Assembly: GCA_036785705.1 (NCBI GenBank)
Contig: JAWUZG010000084.1
Span: 10,305,501 to 10,369,500 of the forward strand
From: Acanthornis magna
Lineage: Eukaryota > Chordata > Aves > Passeriformes > Acanthizidae
Reading direction: 5' to 3'
Length of the DNA stretch: 64,000 nucleotides
The translations under genes and the position numbers were made by a program. The notes under the pieces are model-generated. The model worked only from the letters and a program-made list of their open reading frames with translations, ran no database searches and had not been told where the DNA came from. How positions within the stretch are numbered: position 1 is the stretch's first letter; each line of letters begins with the position of its first letter. Positions 1 through 12,170 of the stretch are shown here, in pieces.

Positions 1-645
1 TGCTCCGTAAGAACATGAGGCAATGCTCTGCCTGCATGTTCAGTAGCTGCATTCCCACTCTAAGAGAACAGTGCAGAGGGGTATGAAATGAAATGCCACA
101 TTCAATTAGAGCTCGCTAACAAGAAAGAGTTCTCCATAGCTGTCCCATCTACCACATAACTTTGTGCCAGTTACACAATCAATGGAGAAACACAATACGC
201 TCCTGCTCCCCAATAGCTGACAGCTAACTAGATTAATTGTAGTCATGCCACTTAAGCTTCTCATGCACCTGGGGCCTTGGCCTACATCTAACAGGACTTT
301 ACATTCAGAAGTACGCTGGCACTCTGGAACAGCTCCTTCTGCCACTGAAGTCAATGGATGATGGTGCTGTTGCTGGACCATATCCCTTCTATTCAAGTGC
401 AAAGAGCTTGCCCATCTGTGGATGGGAAGAATGAAAATCATCAGTGTAATCCCCAATTCATCAAGAAATTGAGTAAGGCTGATTCCTCTACATAAACTGA
501 GCAGATAATTATACAGAAACAGCCCCAAAAATCATGCTTTAAAATCAACTTGGGCATAACACCAACAACTCTGGATAAATTAAACATCTTATAAAAACTC
601 ACTGAAAAAGGGCATGAATATAGTTTGTGTTGTATCATAACTTAC

Positions 646-729
646 CAGAGATCCTAAAAACAGCAGTCCTAGAGAAGCCAAAGACAGCAAGATGTACGAT
701 ACCACAACACTCCCAACTGTAGTCAGGCT
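646..729 (-). CDS. Coding exon: third hydrophobic segment of the membrane protein
   Basis: This 84-bp exon encodes 28 residues, 177-204 of the predicted chain. The acceptor is a clean pyrimidine tract ending in CACAG just right of 729; the donor, read on the minus strand, is CTG followed by GTAAGTT just left of 646. The sequence is strongly hydrophobic from about residue 183 (SVVVSYILLSLASLGLLFLG) and would form a membrane helix. The exon begins and ends at codon boundaries, so it fits the phase of the exon before it. The intron separating them is only about 123 bp. No further exon is visible between 1 and 640, so the next one probably lies beyond the left edge. The exon call is fairly sure; the protein family is unknown. 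Confidence 0.75.
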
Positions 730-852
730 CTGTGAGACAACAGAATAGACAATGATTCATTAAGTATTTAGGGGCACAGTACAGTGTCTGCATGCACATT
801 CTTGGCAAGGTGTCTATTATTTCCCATAAAGATTTACTCATATCATACTCAC

Positions 853-933
853 CTGTGGAAAAGCTGCCATCACCACCAAAAATGCCAGGCTTTGGAGAAG
901 ATTGAAACTGAAACCATCTCTAAGCCCCAGCAT
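853..933 (-). CDS. Coding exon: second hydrophobic segment of the membrane protein
   Basis: This 81-bp exon encodes 27 residues, 150-176 of the predicted chain. It has a short polar start (MLGLRDGFSF) followed by the hydrophobic run LLQSLAFLVVMAAFPQ. The donor is CAG|GTGAGT, a strong match. The acceptor ends in CTTCTCAG with a rather short pyrimidine tract, so the exact 5' edge is less certain than for the neighbouring exons. The exon starts and ends in phase 0, which fits both neighbours. Together with the next exon it probably forms a helical hairpin with a very short loop near the FPQS residues; that is an inference from hydrophobicity only. Confidence 0.68.
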
Positions 934-2579
934 CTGAGAAGGTCTAAACCTTGGATTTCACTGTGAAGGCAAACAGGAATTCTGCTTCCTACCCTCATGC
1001 ATTGCCAAAGTTGAGATCTGAATCCACAATTCAATTTTGCAGACTAGACAAATATGTCATTGCTACAGTCAGTGTGATTTTATACTGTGGCAAAGGGCTT
1101 TAAAACAAAGTTTAGTACTGTTCCTGGGTTTGGGGATTCTTAAATAAAATCCAGCCACAGAGGAGTTTTCTGTGTTTTCTAGACGTTCTGTGAAACACCA
1201 TCAGGTTAATTCACACCACTGGCAGTGAAATTAATTCTGATGTCTTAGTCATTTTATAGCAGTCTATAGTTCAGCCTGTTCTCAGTAGTAGGTGCAAAAT
1301 TCAGTTCTAATGGGCTTCAGTGAGCAAGGAACTTTACTCTGTTTTTCTCCCACTAGTACAGCAAATGAGAAATTTGGAGTTAAGAGCTTCCATTTGCTTA
1401 TTTTAACACGAGAAGATTTCTTTTCCTGTACTGTTTTCAAGTGCAAATTTGCACAATAAATAGTGCTATAATAAACAGTTCTCAAACATATGCATGAACA
1501 TCTGCAGGGAGTCATACTTGTGGTATTCTTGTGGTGCATTCTAGGAATCAGTTTCCTCCGTGAAGGACAATTATTGTAAGTCAAAATTATACAAATCAGT
1601 GATTTTCTGTAAGGAACAACAACTTGTTAATGATTGAGCCACTGCAAATAAGACACAGGCAATAGTCTTTGAAGAGCTCTGTGCATAATAAAGCCAACTG
1701 AAAAAGGGCAAAGAAAAAATGTTTCTTTCAAAAAACCCCAAAAGAGCAGGTGACATGCAGCTCATAAACACTGTTAGGAGAAAACAGAAAACAGTCTCCA
1801 ATGTACTTCAATCACAAGAGGCACTGAATCAGATTTTCTATTAGCACTGCAAAGCCTCTGCCTCAAAGATTATGTACAATGGATATAAGCATTCTGATAG
1901 CAAATATATTTCATCTGATTTTTGAAAGTAGCTGTTCACCACTTAATTAAAGTTCTGTCCACACTAGAAAAATCTGCACTGGGTATAATTACCAGTAATT
2001 TATCAGATGAATCATTCTGGTATATATGTCATCATGTCATGGTGAGAAGCTAAGCAATTTTACTGGGGTAGCTCTGTAGATATAATTGAATCTGTGCACC
2101 TAGTACACTTGAAATACATTTACTGCACACAGATATGTTCTAAACACTCAACAAAAATAGATTTTTGTGACTGACTATGTTGTGATTTGCACATTTTATG
2201 CAGGTTGATCCATTCTTCCAGAATTTAAGCTTCTATTTGTCTTAAGAAATGAAGTTCCAGCTCTCCCTTTACTGTGGGATAAATCTTAATGGGATGACTT
2301 CTTATTGCTTTGTTTCATTTGCAATAATTTGCACATAATGAAAAATCTGCTGTGCTGACCTAACATCATAGCCAAAAATTCAGCCCAATATCACAAAGAT
2401 AAAATGTTCATCTGTTTTCAGAAAACTCTTCTACCATTTCAGGACATACACACAACACAAAAGACGCTATAATGTGTGAAATACATGCCTATTATACTTT
2501 TAATCAGAAGAGATATTAGAAGTGCCACCCAAGGCTACCAACATCAACTATATAATCAGAGAGGAGCACAGGAACTTAC

Positions 2580-2699
2580 CTCCCCTTGGTCTGAAAAAAC
2601 CTGTTTAAATGGGGTAAGCAAGTAAGAGAGCAGGTCAAAGGCATTCTGAGCTGCCGGGATGGTCCCGTAAGTGCTGTACCACAGCATCATGCAGAGAAG
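2580..2699 (-). CDS. Coding exon: end of first membrane segment and following loop
   Basis: This 120-bp exon encodes 40 residues, 110-149 of the predicted chain. The acceptor ends in TTGCACAG after a pyrimidine-rich stretch; the donor is GAG|GTAAGTT. Only one of the three minus-strand frames is open, and it matches the phases of both neighbours. The exon begins LLCMMLWYSTYGTIPAAQNA, so its first residues complete the hydrophobic segment begun in the previous exon. A semi-amphipathic stretch rich in F, L and Y follows, then a polar end (FSDQGE) that is probably a loop. I do not recognise the sequence. Confidence 0.78.
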
Positions 2700-3615
2700 C
2701 TGTGCAATCAATCAGAAAAGACGTAATTAGCATCTCTCATTATACAAACATTCATTTTCATTTTGAGACTGCATAATTAACTAATTTAGTTAGCACTGAT
2801 TTCATGTTGATTATCACTTTTGCTTTAAGAAGTCAGGTATTTTCTAGGCTGCAGCTTAACAGGAATAAAAAGACTGCAGGCTCCATGCTCAGCCACTCTT
2901 TAATAGATGTGCATCCCTGAGTTACACAGGCTTACTCTGACCCTCACCAGCAAATGGACTGCCCAGGAAGAGCAATCTGAGCAACACCGAAAGAGCAATA
3001 GGTTCCTCTGACTTCTGAACTGCCAGGATTGTTACTTGTAGATCAAAACTAGCAATTCCATGAATTTAGGATGTTACTAAAAGACCATTAAGGTCCCTCT
3101 CAAAGCTCTCACAAATAGCCATGTTTTGCATAGGCATCACTATAAATACACGCACACAGACATACACAAATGGAAACTTTTCATTTGAACCACTTAAGGG
3201 TGCTGCATACACCACAGTTAACATAAACTACAAACCCAATTATTTTCTATTTAACACACTCACAGGGAGGTATAACCTCATCCCCGACTGTGAAGGGCAC
3301 ACCACAACTTTAAAGGATACACCTCTGCTCTCTGTGTTAACAACATGGGTCTTTACCCCCATGTGTATCAGCTACAGGAAAAGGATTTGGTGGGCTATCA
3401 GTCATTTTACACAGAAGCAGGAAATGGGATGGGAATCTGGGACATCAAAAGGCAGGGCTATTCTCAAGGCAAAGCCGTGAGAGGAGGCTGCAGAAATGAG
3501 AGGACTGCACCTATTCCCACTGCTGCATCTAGAAGTGAATGAGGAGGAAACCTCCCAAGCCAACAAGTTTAGAAGAAGGGTCCCAGCATTCCAAAGCTAC
3601 GGCAAGCTGCCTTAC

Positions 3616-3842
3616 CAGTATCTGTGAGAGGACAAACAGATACATGCTGTCTCCGGGTATTAATCCATTCCACCGGGGAGGCCAACCGAGCACTGCCGTT
3701 TTCTGGGAGGCTTTCAGGGACTGCTCCTTCCTATTCAGCTCTCCTTGCCGTCCTTCAGTTTCATCCATGGACTCCATACCAGCTGGACGGGAACAACCTT
3801 CACGTGAAAACGACATGTGCAGGGGATGAATGGGATGTGACC
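3616..3842 (-). CDS. Coding exon: hydrophilic N-terminal region and start of the first membrane segment
   Basis: This 227-bp exon supplies two bases to complete a glycine codon (residue 34), then 75 codons (residues 35-109). The donor is CTG|GTAAGG; the acceptor is CTGCAG|GG with a modest C-rich tract. Phase 1 at its start matches the end of the 25144-25254 exon. Residues 35-99 are polar and charged (for example DETEGRQGELNRKEQSLK), as expected for a cytosolic tail. The hydrophobic segment begins at MYLFVLSQIL, residues 100-109. Three in-frame methionines occur: residues 43, 56 and 100. Met56 has G at -3 and G at +4, a far better context than the ATG in the upstream exon. The exon might therefore also serve as a first coding exon from an alternative promoter, since the sequence just upstream is fairly rich in CpG. 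Confidence 0.7.
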
Positions 3843-6800
3843 CTGCAGGCACTGCGGGGGCTGTAGGGCTATTGTTTTCCTGGAGACGACGGTTACCTCT
3901 CCGTTCTGCCTCAGCAAGCGCAGCTCAGGATTGTGAGCGTCACACTCTATTAGTGCAGCTTTATTCACCTGCCTTCGTCAGAAAAAAGTGAGTGTGGGCG
4001 GATAAATTATTTTCCCTTTCTTTCCGGAGGTGCAGATTCTGGGCTTTGTTGTTAACAAATTCTCATTTACATTGCTGCACTTTTCGTTTTTACTTTTTAA
4101 AAGAAACTACCTGTGCTATTGCATAGCTACACACTTCCCAGCTACATGATAGCAGAGAATCCATTTTGCCCGTTCCTGTGTCAATTTCTCAATTTCTTTT
4201 ATTTATCTGCTTTGCCTAATCTGATTAAAAATTTCTGAGGTAGAGATTTTTTTCATTTTATGTGTCTGAATAGTGGTCAGGGGCTCTGGGTTTGGGCTGG
4301 GTGTCTGAAAGCACTAATGAAATAGACTTTATTCCAATAACCTACTTTGTGGATGAATTCCAACTCAAGAGCTATTTAATAATATTGCAATGCTGTTCTG
4401 TTCAGTAGACATTACCACTGGTGTGGCTAGTCCCTCAGTAACAGTATTTTGAATAGAGTCTGTGTAGATTTAAATTAATTTACAAGCTAAAAGGAGTGAA
4501 AGTTTAGACTCATTGGGTGTAAGAACTACTGACTTACATCTTCGTACATGAAAAATGCCCCAAGGCTGCCCTATGTACAACACTGTAGCGTTAAGCCTAA
4601 ACCAGCCTCCTGTGTCCCAGGGAAAGGCCACATCATTGGTCCTCCCATGGTTTGTTTAAGTCAGGTTTCTATAAAATGATCCTCTCAACAAACACTTCTC
4701 TAAATGTCTCACAACAGTAATTCTAAGTCATATAAGCACCCATAAACTAAGCCCAGCTCTAATTACGCAAATGAAATGAAATATATCTGCGTATCAGCTG
4801 AGGGTCTGGCCATAGTAAGAATTAATCTTTTAATGCTAGAAGACAACCACTTGAAAACAGCATTTTTCCAAGAGAAGCAGAACGTTTCTGGAATACAGCT
4901 CAAGAGATCATGGGAAGTCTGCCCTCCCAGTCCTTAAAGTTGAAAATCTTCAAGCTTCTAAACTGCTTCAAGTCTCACCAGACTTGAACAAGAATTGAGA
5001 GGAAAACACTTGTTAATGATTGCCAATTTTTTCCTGCTATTTTTGTGGGATGTTTATGTTCTGTATTTTGGAACAGGAATTTGAAATTTAGCAGGGACAG
5101 AATCTTCGTGTCAGAAACTATTTTTGTCATCCTTGCAGAGAGACATACACCTGTGGCTGAGATCTAGATCTTCAAAAATATCTACTCACTTCATTACTCA
5201 CTTCATTACAGTTCATTACTGTTTGCTCCTAAAGTCTCTAACCTTCTATTTTCACTAAACATAGTTTAAATTCTACTTTTCCTTTATCTGCATTAAATAA
5301 TGCACCTAATAATGTCCCTAAGAATGATTAATGAACACATTTACTGTTTTTCCAAGTTCTGATGACTTCCTGTCTTGCATACTCCTCCCCAAATCTCAAG
5401 ACAAACTACACAGTGCAAAACTAAAACATCATTGGGATGACAACCAGACCAAGGAACACAAGGAGCCAAGGAATGCAGATTTAACACTCAGTTTGCAACT
5501 GCTTTTTATAAGTCATAATATTTCATATTTCAGAAGTGTTTTTTTTAACTGACCAAAGGTGCTGCCTTATGTAGCATGTAAACAGAATCTCTTTGTTTCA
5601 TACCTGTAACAGTCTGAGATTTTACAAGGTCATTTCTGGTTGGAAACAAACTCCTGACTATAATACAACGATGTGAAGGCCACTTAGCCACATCTTCTGG
5701 AACAAAGATGTCAAAGTTAGGGCACTGCTCTTTGTCTGTAACCATGGGGATCTGTGCCTCTCCACAGCCCAGAAGTCCAATTCCTGGAACTCCAGTGTTG
5801 TCTAGTAACACCCATACAATTGTAAGAGTCACATTCTCCTTCATACAACTACCCTTTATGAAGCACAGTAGACCACTCTTACTTGCAAGTATTTTTACTG
5901 CATAAGGTAGAGACCTGGTCTGTGGACCTAGGAGCTCAGGATTCCAGCTCTGCTGATTGACACCGTTATCAAGAGGTATTTTCACTAACATGACAGAACA
6001 CAAAAGGTGTAAGAACTAAAATAATAGAGAACTGGCTGAATACATACATATAAACAAACAGATACATGTCTTGGATATTCAAAAAGAAGGTCTAGTATTA
6101 ACTAAATTCCACTCAAAAATTTTCTCCTACAAATCCCAGAAGATTAGATTCTAACAAACATAATGATGCCCACTTAGAGTTCTGTGTTAATTTAACCATG
6201 CCAGCTTTAAACAATACTTCAACTAGCACCCACATGTCATCTTGCAATCCTATATTCCTGTATTGTTTGCCCTAATGGGCCCAGGATTCTTTCAGTTGTA
6301 GATGAGGTAATGAGTGAGACATCAGCAAAGCTTTCATGTGTCAAGGTGAATGTGAAGGTCTTGAGAGAGCTGGCAAGGATGACTGCATCCAGTAGTGAAT
6401 TGATCCTCTCCACTTCTAGTGATTTGACTGACAGCAAAATGTAGCATCCACATGACATCATCCTCATTTCCTGCATCACAGAGATGGGGATTCAAGTTCC
6501 ATGAGTACTTCTGCTTTGGCACAAGACTACAATTGTTAGAAAAAAAAACCCTTTGGCAAAAGAATTAAAAGGTCTCTGACATCTGTAGCAGCCATATGGC
6601 TTGTGAAAGCAACTTGAAATTTCAAAACAGCACCATAAAACTTAACCTCATCCTTGCTGTTCAGAGAAAGGCACTTTCTGGATCATGCCAGGGAACCATT
6701 CATCCTGTATTCTTTCCTTAAGTATTAAGACCAAAACAAGCTGCCAAAAATACATGGCATAGCACTGCACATTATATTATGGAATAATATATATACAGAA

Positions 6801-9800
6801 ACATCTTTCTTCACTCACAGGTAAAAGCTGGCGTCTGGAACTCTGGCAATGTCCATTTTAAACCCCCTGCATCTCCATATCTTTTTTTTTTACTTCGTAT
6901 GTGGGTACATAATAGGCAGAACAATGAAAAAACACCTATATAACTCTCAGAAAAACAAGTGCTTAGAGTACTAGTCTTAGCTGAAACACTAAAAGACGCC
7001 GTAGCAATAATAAGCAAGTCAACAAAGCCTTACAGTAACAAACATGCCACGATCCCATCAAATCCTGCTGTGGGTGAGGCATTAGCAGCTCTGTAACTCA
7101 ACTGATTCATACTTAAAGCCCTCTGAGAAAGAAAAAACAAAAAACAACCCCTCAGAACCTTACATCCTGGCTGTATTTCCTAATGAAGTTAACATTTGAA
7201 AAGTAACTTGTGTCTTCTCTTGTGCACGGGTGATAATGTTCAAGGAATTGGCACAGCTTCACTGGCAGACTTAATGTATTTTTAAGAGAAAGACTTGTTC
7301 CTCAACAAAATGGTTTTCATAACAAAAAGAAAACGTACCCCAGCAATGAAAGGACAGTGCTCATACAGTTATTAGACATTTATGCACATCCATCAGACTG
7401 TCCCTGCAGGAATTAGGCTTCTGGGTTGGATGGCACTGCCTCTTCCCTGGGAAATACAATTTTGCTAATGGTGGATTCTACTTTCCAGACACACATGACA
7501 AGAGGGAAAAGGGGCCCCACCTGTTCTGCCAAGTCTCAAGCTGTAGCAGCCAACACACCACAGTAGCTTGGTGGCATTGTCCCTAATTATTTTACGTGTA
7601 TTGAGGTACATATCCCTCTGAACCTGTCCAAATCTTCATGATGGCCATGTGTGGTGAGAATTTTTAGGAATGGACTACAGTGTGGAAGCATCACAAAGTG
7701 TGAACATGCCAGAAAAACTACACATCCATCAAGATTACCAACATTTCAGACCAGAGCCGTAAGTCCATTTATGGCTTCTGCATCTTCAGATGTCAAAATG
7801 CAACTGCTTACCGAAATCTCTGCCTCTAATTTCTATCTGACTGCTAGGGAGACCTGCTACTGATGAAAGAACAGTAGATGAAAGTACACTACTGAGATGG
7901 GTCTCAGGTCCACTGCTTCTTTTGACATGCACCTCAACTGCATATGCAGGACATAGCTCTTGGCATCGCAGTTCACAGATCTGGTCAAGACCTTGTTAAA
8001 TACACACATTATAAGGCATCCGGATTGCAGGCAAGTCCAGGTGCTGGAAAGACACATGAAAGCTGAATGAGCTGCCTCGGAGCGCAGCTGAACAAGAGGC
8101 AGCTTGTGCTGGAGGGTAAAATCCTGTCTATCCAAAGAACAGAGCTGTAGAAGAAAAGTATTGGCTAAGAAAACACTCTCATTTTTGCTTGCCACTGCAG
8201 CATGATAAGGATGGAAACAAAATAATTAGCTTTCTTTTGCACTGCAGTGGTATGGAAAGAAGTGGGTTAGAGGAAGGGGACCTTTCGTACTTTCATGACA
8301 AACACAACTTGTGTACCTATATTCTTCACTCTGCAGGAAACCAGCAAGTGGGTGACTATTTTTTAGCTCTGAAACTTCTGCTGAACTTCTTTATGAACAG
8401 CAACCTAATATATTAAGTAGTAAACATGACAGGAGCTGCATTATTACTGTTTACAGACAGATAAAAATCACCACCAAGGAAAGTCTGTTTCTTCTTGATT
8501 CTGTCTGCGCTCCTGACTCATCTGATAAATTATGTCAAAAATTACACTAAAGATATAATGATCTGTGTTGAAAACTGGGGATGCTATTTACTGTTGTCCT
8601 AAGAACGCATCTCTCTCTCTCTCTAGCTCCTCCATTATTAATTTTTTGACCTTTCTGCTCATGACAACTGCTACTCTGCTTGATCCCTGACCTGCTCTGT
8701 TTACAAGAATACATTTATGTTTTCCAAATGGCTGAATAAAACGCTATTCAGGAAGAGAGCATCTAGGCCCTAAAAGTATACAAATTAAAAGCTGCAAAGA
8801 AAAACACCCCCAGATGCCCCCCACAGTTACCTACTACTGACTGACTGGAGATAGAGGGGATTTACAACAATGTATTCTCCTCAGTACTTCCAATTCCACG
8901 CTGGATAAAGTCCAAGTTTTAGCTGCCAAGAGGTTGTGGTTGGTAGATCTTGCATTTGTAATGCAAAACCACATCGAGAGCTACTGTAGAAAGTATCAGA
9001 CAGCTTAATTCAAACACTAGCAACAACCCAGACAGATCTATGTATCCCACTGCATTTACCACTAAACATTGCAAGGCACCAAAGCAACCCTGAAATCACT
9101 TTGGTCTCTAACCAGAAGCCAGTTATATCCATCCTGTGGTTCTTCGTACGACTGCAGACTGTAACTGCAGACTTCAGACACCTCTCTGTAACACAGGTTA
9201 AAGAAGAAATAAGCCTGACATAACATCAATTTAAATAAGAGGTCCACAAAACTGGAACTACCTTCCCTATGTTACTTAATCTGAGATGAATTTCAGTTTA
9301 CAATTTCTAATGCTTTTAGTTTGCACTAAGTCTATCTACCCTGGACTGTATAAAGAAGTTGAGCCAGGCTACAGGTATTCATTGCTGTGTGGGGAACAAC
9401 TGAAATTTCTAACATTCAAGGATTCTAATTGGGAAAGCTGAGTATTTTTGCTAAAAAGATCACACTAGAAATATCTGCATTTCATTCACACCAATTCATG
9501 GGTTGATATGCCCACCCATCAAGGGGAATTCAGCTACTCAACAGCTCTCCAGCGACACTGTTACAGGCTCTCTGAAGATTCAAAAGAACACCACCTTATG
9601 CTTTCTTTTTTTTGTGTGTGTATGTTAGCAAAATTCAGTGCCAATGATGCACACCAAGCTTTAAAACTAAGCTTTTACTAAGTACAACCACTGATATAAA
9701 CTGCCTAACCGCTGTTAATTAGTGAATAGAGAAAAAAATCTACTTCAGTCCTCTGTTCTGAAAGACAAACACAGACAAACACATAAAATGCAAAAAAACT

Positions 9801-12123
9801 TTTCGTGTCATTACAAAACAGCTTAGAAAGATACTGCAATGGTCCCTCCTCAATACTGAGTGAGAAGGTTAATTTATCCTTGTGCGACAGAGGATAACCC
9901 ACAAATACTGATTTTCCTTTGCACTTACTTGTCCATGAGTGGCAGCTAGCATGGCAAAAGCCAGAATCCTCCTTTTGAGGAAGACAAGCATTCTCTGGGG
10001 CGTTCTTTGAACAACAGTGCAGAGGAGAAGGGGTGTCACCTACTAACCAGGAAAAGTACTCTACACTTGCATTTCCCAAGCTCAGCTGGTGGAGTCCGGC
10101 TGCTGCTTATGCCAAACTATGATTACCAAAAGGGAAAGACACATCAAGAGAGAAAGAAAGGAAGGGGGAAAGTCCAGCAGAGAATCTGTGAGCGAGTCAC
10201 ACAGACAACCAAGGTCTACGCATTTCTAGCCGAACACTTCTCCCCCTTTCACTGGCAACATTTCTAAAAACTCGAAGAAGAAATTTTCCTCTCTACTTGA
10301 AATAAGTTCTGCTGAAAATAATACGCAGCCCCTTTGCTGTGCTGGGGTGTTCCACAGCTCCATTCGTAAAGGGCCTCTTGTCATCTCTGAGGGAACAGCA
10401 ACCTGATGCCAGAGTGTGCAAGGAGAAAAGGAGAATAGATGCCTTTCCGCTCAGCAGCTCCCTGTTGAACTGCTGAGTCACACATTTTCTCTGCATTCAT
10501 TTCAAACTGCTCCCACTCAGTCCACCTGCCACTTCATCTGGGATGGGTGGGAGGAGAGAAAGAGAGGTGAAGGCAGAAAGAATGTTCGTGTTCACCCAGG
10601 ACCATTATTATGATACTGCAGGGTCACATATAAAAGCAAGGCTGCAAGCTGCTAGAGAGAGATGGAGAAGAGAAATATCAGATTGCAAGACAAACTGCCT
10701 CCCCCTCTTCTTCAACAGGGGGAGACTGGCCGTCAAAGAAGTTGCAAACCTCATCTGATTCCCAGTCTGTCACTGCTGTTACGTGCTTGCTGATATGTTC
10801 TGTGAAATTCAGGGTACGGACAAGGCTCTTTGCTGTGATTTAGAAGAACTTTCAAGTTGCTGTGATTTTTTCAACAGTCCAACAGCTACTGTGTAGTAAT
10901 TGCCTAGCTGCCACAGGGAAGTGCCACAATGATAAGTGAAAATATCATCTGGATAGATTCCAGTTCCTAAGGGCACCTTCAGCTGAGTTGCTGCCGTGGA
11001 TATGTCCACCAGCTCCAAGTTCCATCATTAGAGAAGATGAAGAGAAAATCCCAGCCATTTTATTGCAGGTTCCATAAAACTCAGGTGTAAGAAGAGTCAG
11101 CATCTCCTACTACCTGTTAAATTCCTGTAGAGACAAGGAACTCTATTATCAATGGTGGGAAACATGTTTATTGTCCTTACAGAGGATCCAGATTACCCTT
11201 AGGTTGGGCTGTATATATAGAAATAAACACTTAATTAAATTGCCAAGGTAGTATTTTTTCTGTGATTAGAATTCTGGACAGTACATTTTATAAGTAATGA
11301 AAAAAGAAAATGCCCACAAGTTTCCTAATTTATTAAATCCATGTCTGAAAAACCACTTCTGAAACTTACTTTCAGACTATACAAGGACAACTGTATTAAT
11401 TTTCATACCAGTGTTTAACCCACTGCTACTGTTAGCATTCACTAGAAAAACTGAGGGCTTGTTAGGAGCTAAATAAAGATTTTGTTTTGTTAAATAGAAT
11501 TAATGATTCAAAAGGTAAGATTGTTTTTCCCTGTGAGAAAAATCTGTTCTTAGTTAATGTTCAGCCTTGCTTTTTAGTGATTCTGGTGCAAATATCTGTG
11601 AATGTGGTTGTGCTCTACAGACCTGAAATACAAAGACAAAATCCAGTCTCAGAGAGAGAAATGACATAGTGTTAAAATAACTTTCTATATCAACTTCCAC
11701 TCCCCACCCCAGAGAGTGGCTCACTGTGGTGTTGCTCAAGAAATAGTTCATGAAAAAGTGGTAACTGCAGAGGAAAAGAAATATGGGAAAGAGAAAAGCA
11801 AAACTCACAATCTTCTCAAATTCCCATCTCCATACAGTCTTTTTTGTTCCAAGTAAAAGAATTTGCAAAACACAATTTTACAAGACAGGATGCTGGCCTA
11901 TGGAGTCATCTCTGAAGGAGGAAGGATGCAGCCTGACACCAGAGATTTTGTTTGACTGAAGGGTAAGTCTGGGAAACTACATTTGATCTGTCACCAAACT
12001 CTTCCTTTCTGGAAGAGACCAAATGTTCCAGACAGCACTCTTCTCATACCTAGGGTGCTAAACACTGCTATTGACTGCTTATTAATATATCTAACCCACC
12101 TAGTAAGAGAGAAGGTAACTTAC

Positions 12124-12170
12124 CTGATCTCACCAAATCTCTAGCCCATAATAACTCATACAAAACAGAG
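12124..12170 (-). other. Candidate 47-bp alternative exon inside the intron
   Basis: The 47 bp are bounded by a very good acceptor (a pyrimidine tract ending in CCCTTGCAG) and a near-perfect donor (ATCAG|GTAAGTT), both on the minus strand. Its length is 2 modulo 3. Inserted between the 25,144 and 3,616 exons, it would break the frame that those two share. If real, it would be a 5' UTR exon, part of an alternative transcript that starts at Met56, or a poison exon. It may also be a chance pair of splice-like sites. Confidence 0.3.

Noticed and set aside
106..528. 140-codon minus-strand frame at the left edge
   Set aside because: No paired splice sites fit the phase of the 646-729 exon, and the product shows no membrane segments or motifs to continue the protein.
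9929..10079. Minus-strand segment ending in a GTAAGT donor that could encode a signal-peptide-like MLVFLKRRILAFAMLAATHG
   Set aside because: The exon would end in phase 0, which does not fit the phase-1 start of the exon at 3,616-3,842. The last exon base is A, and no acceptor or promoter context is visible.
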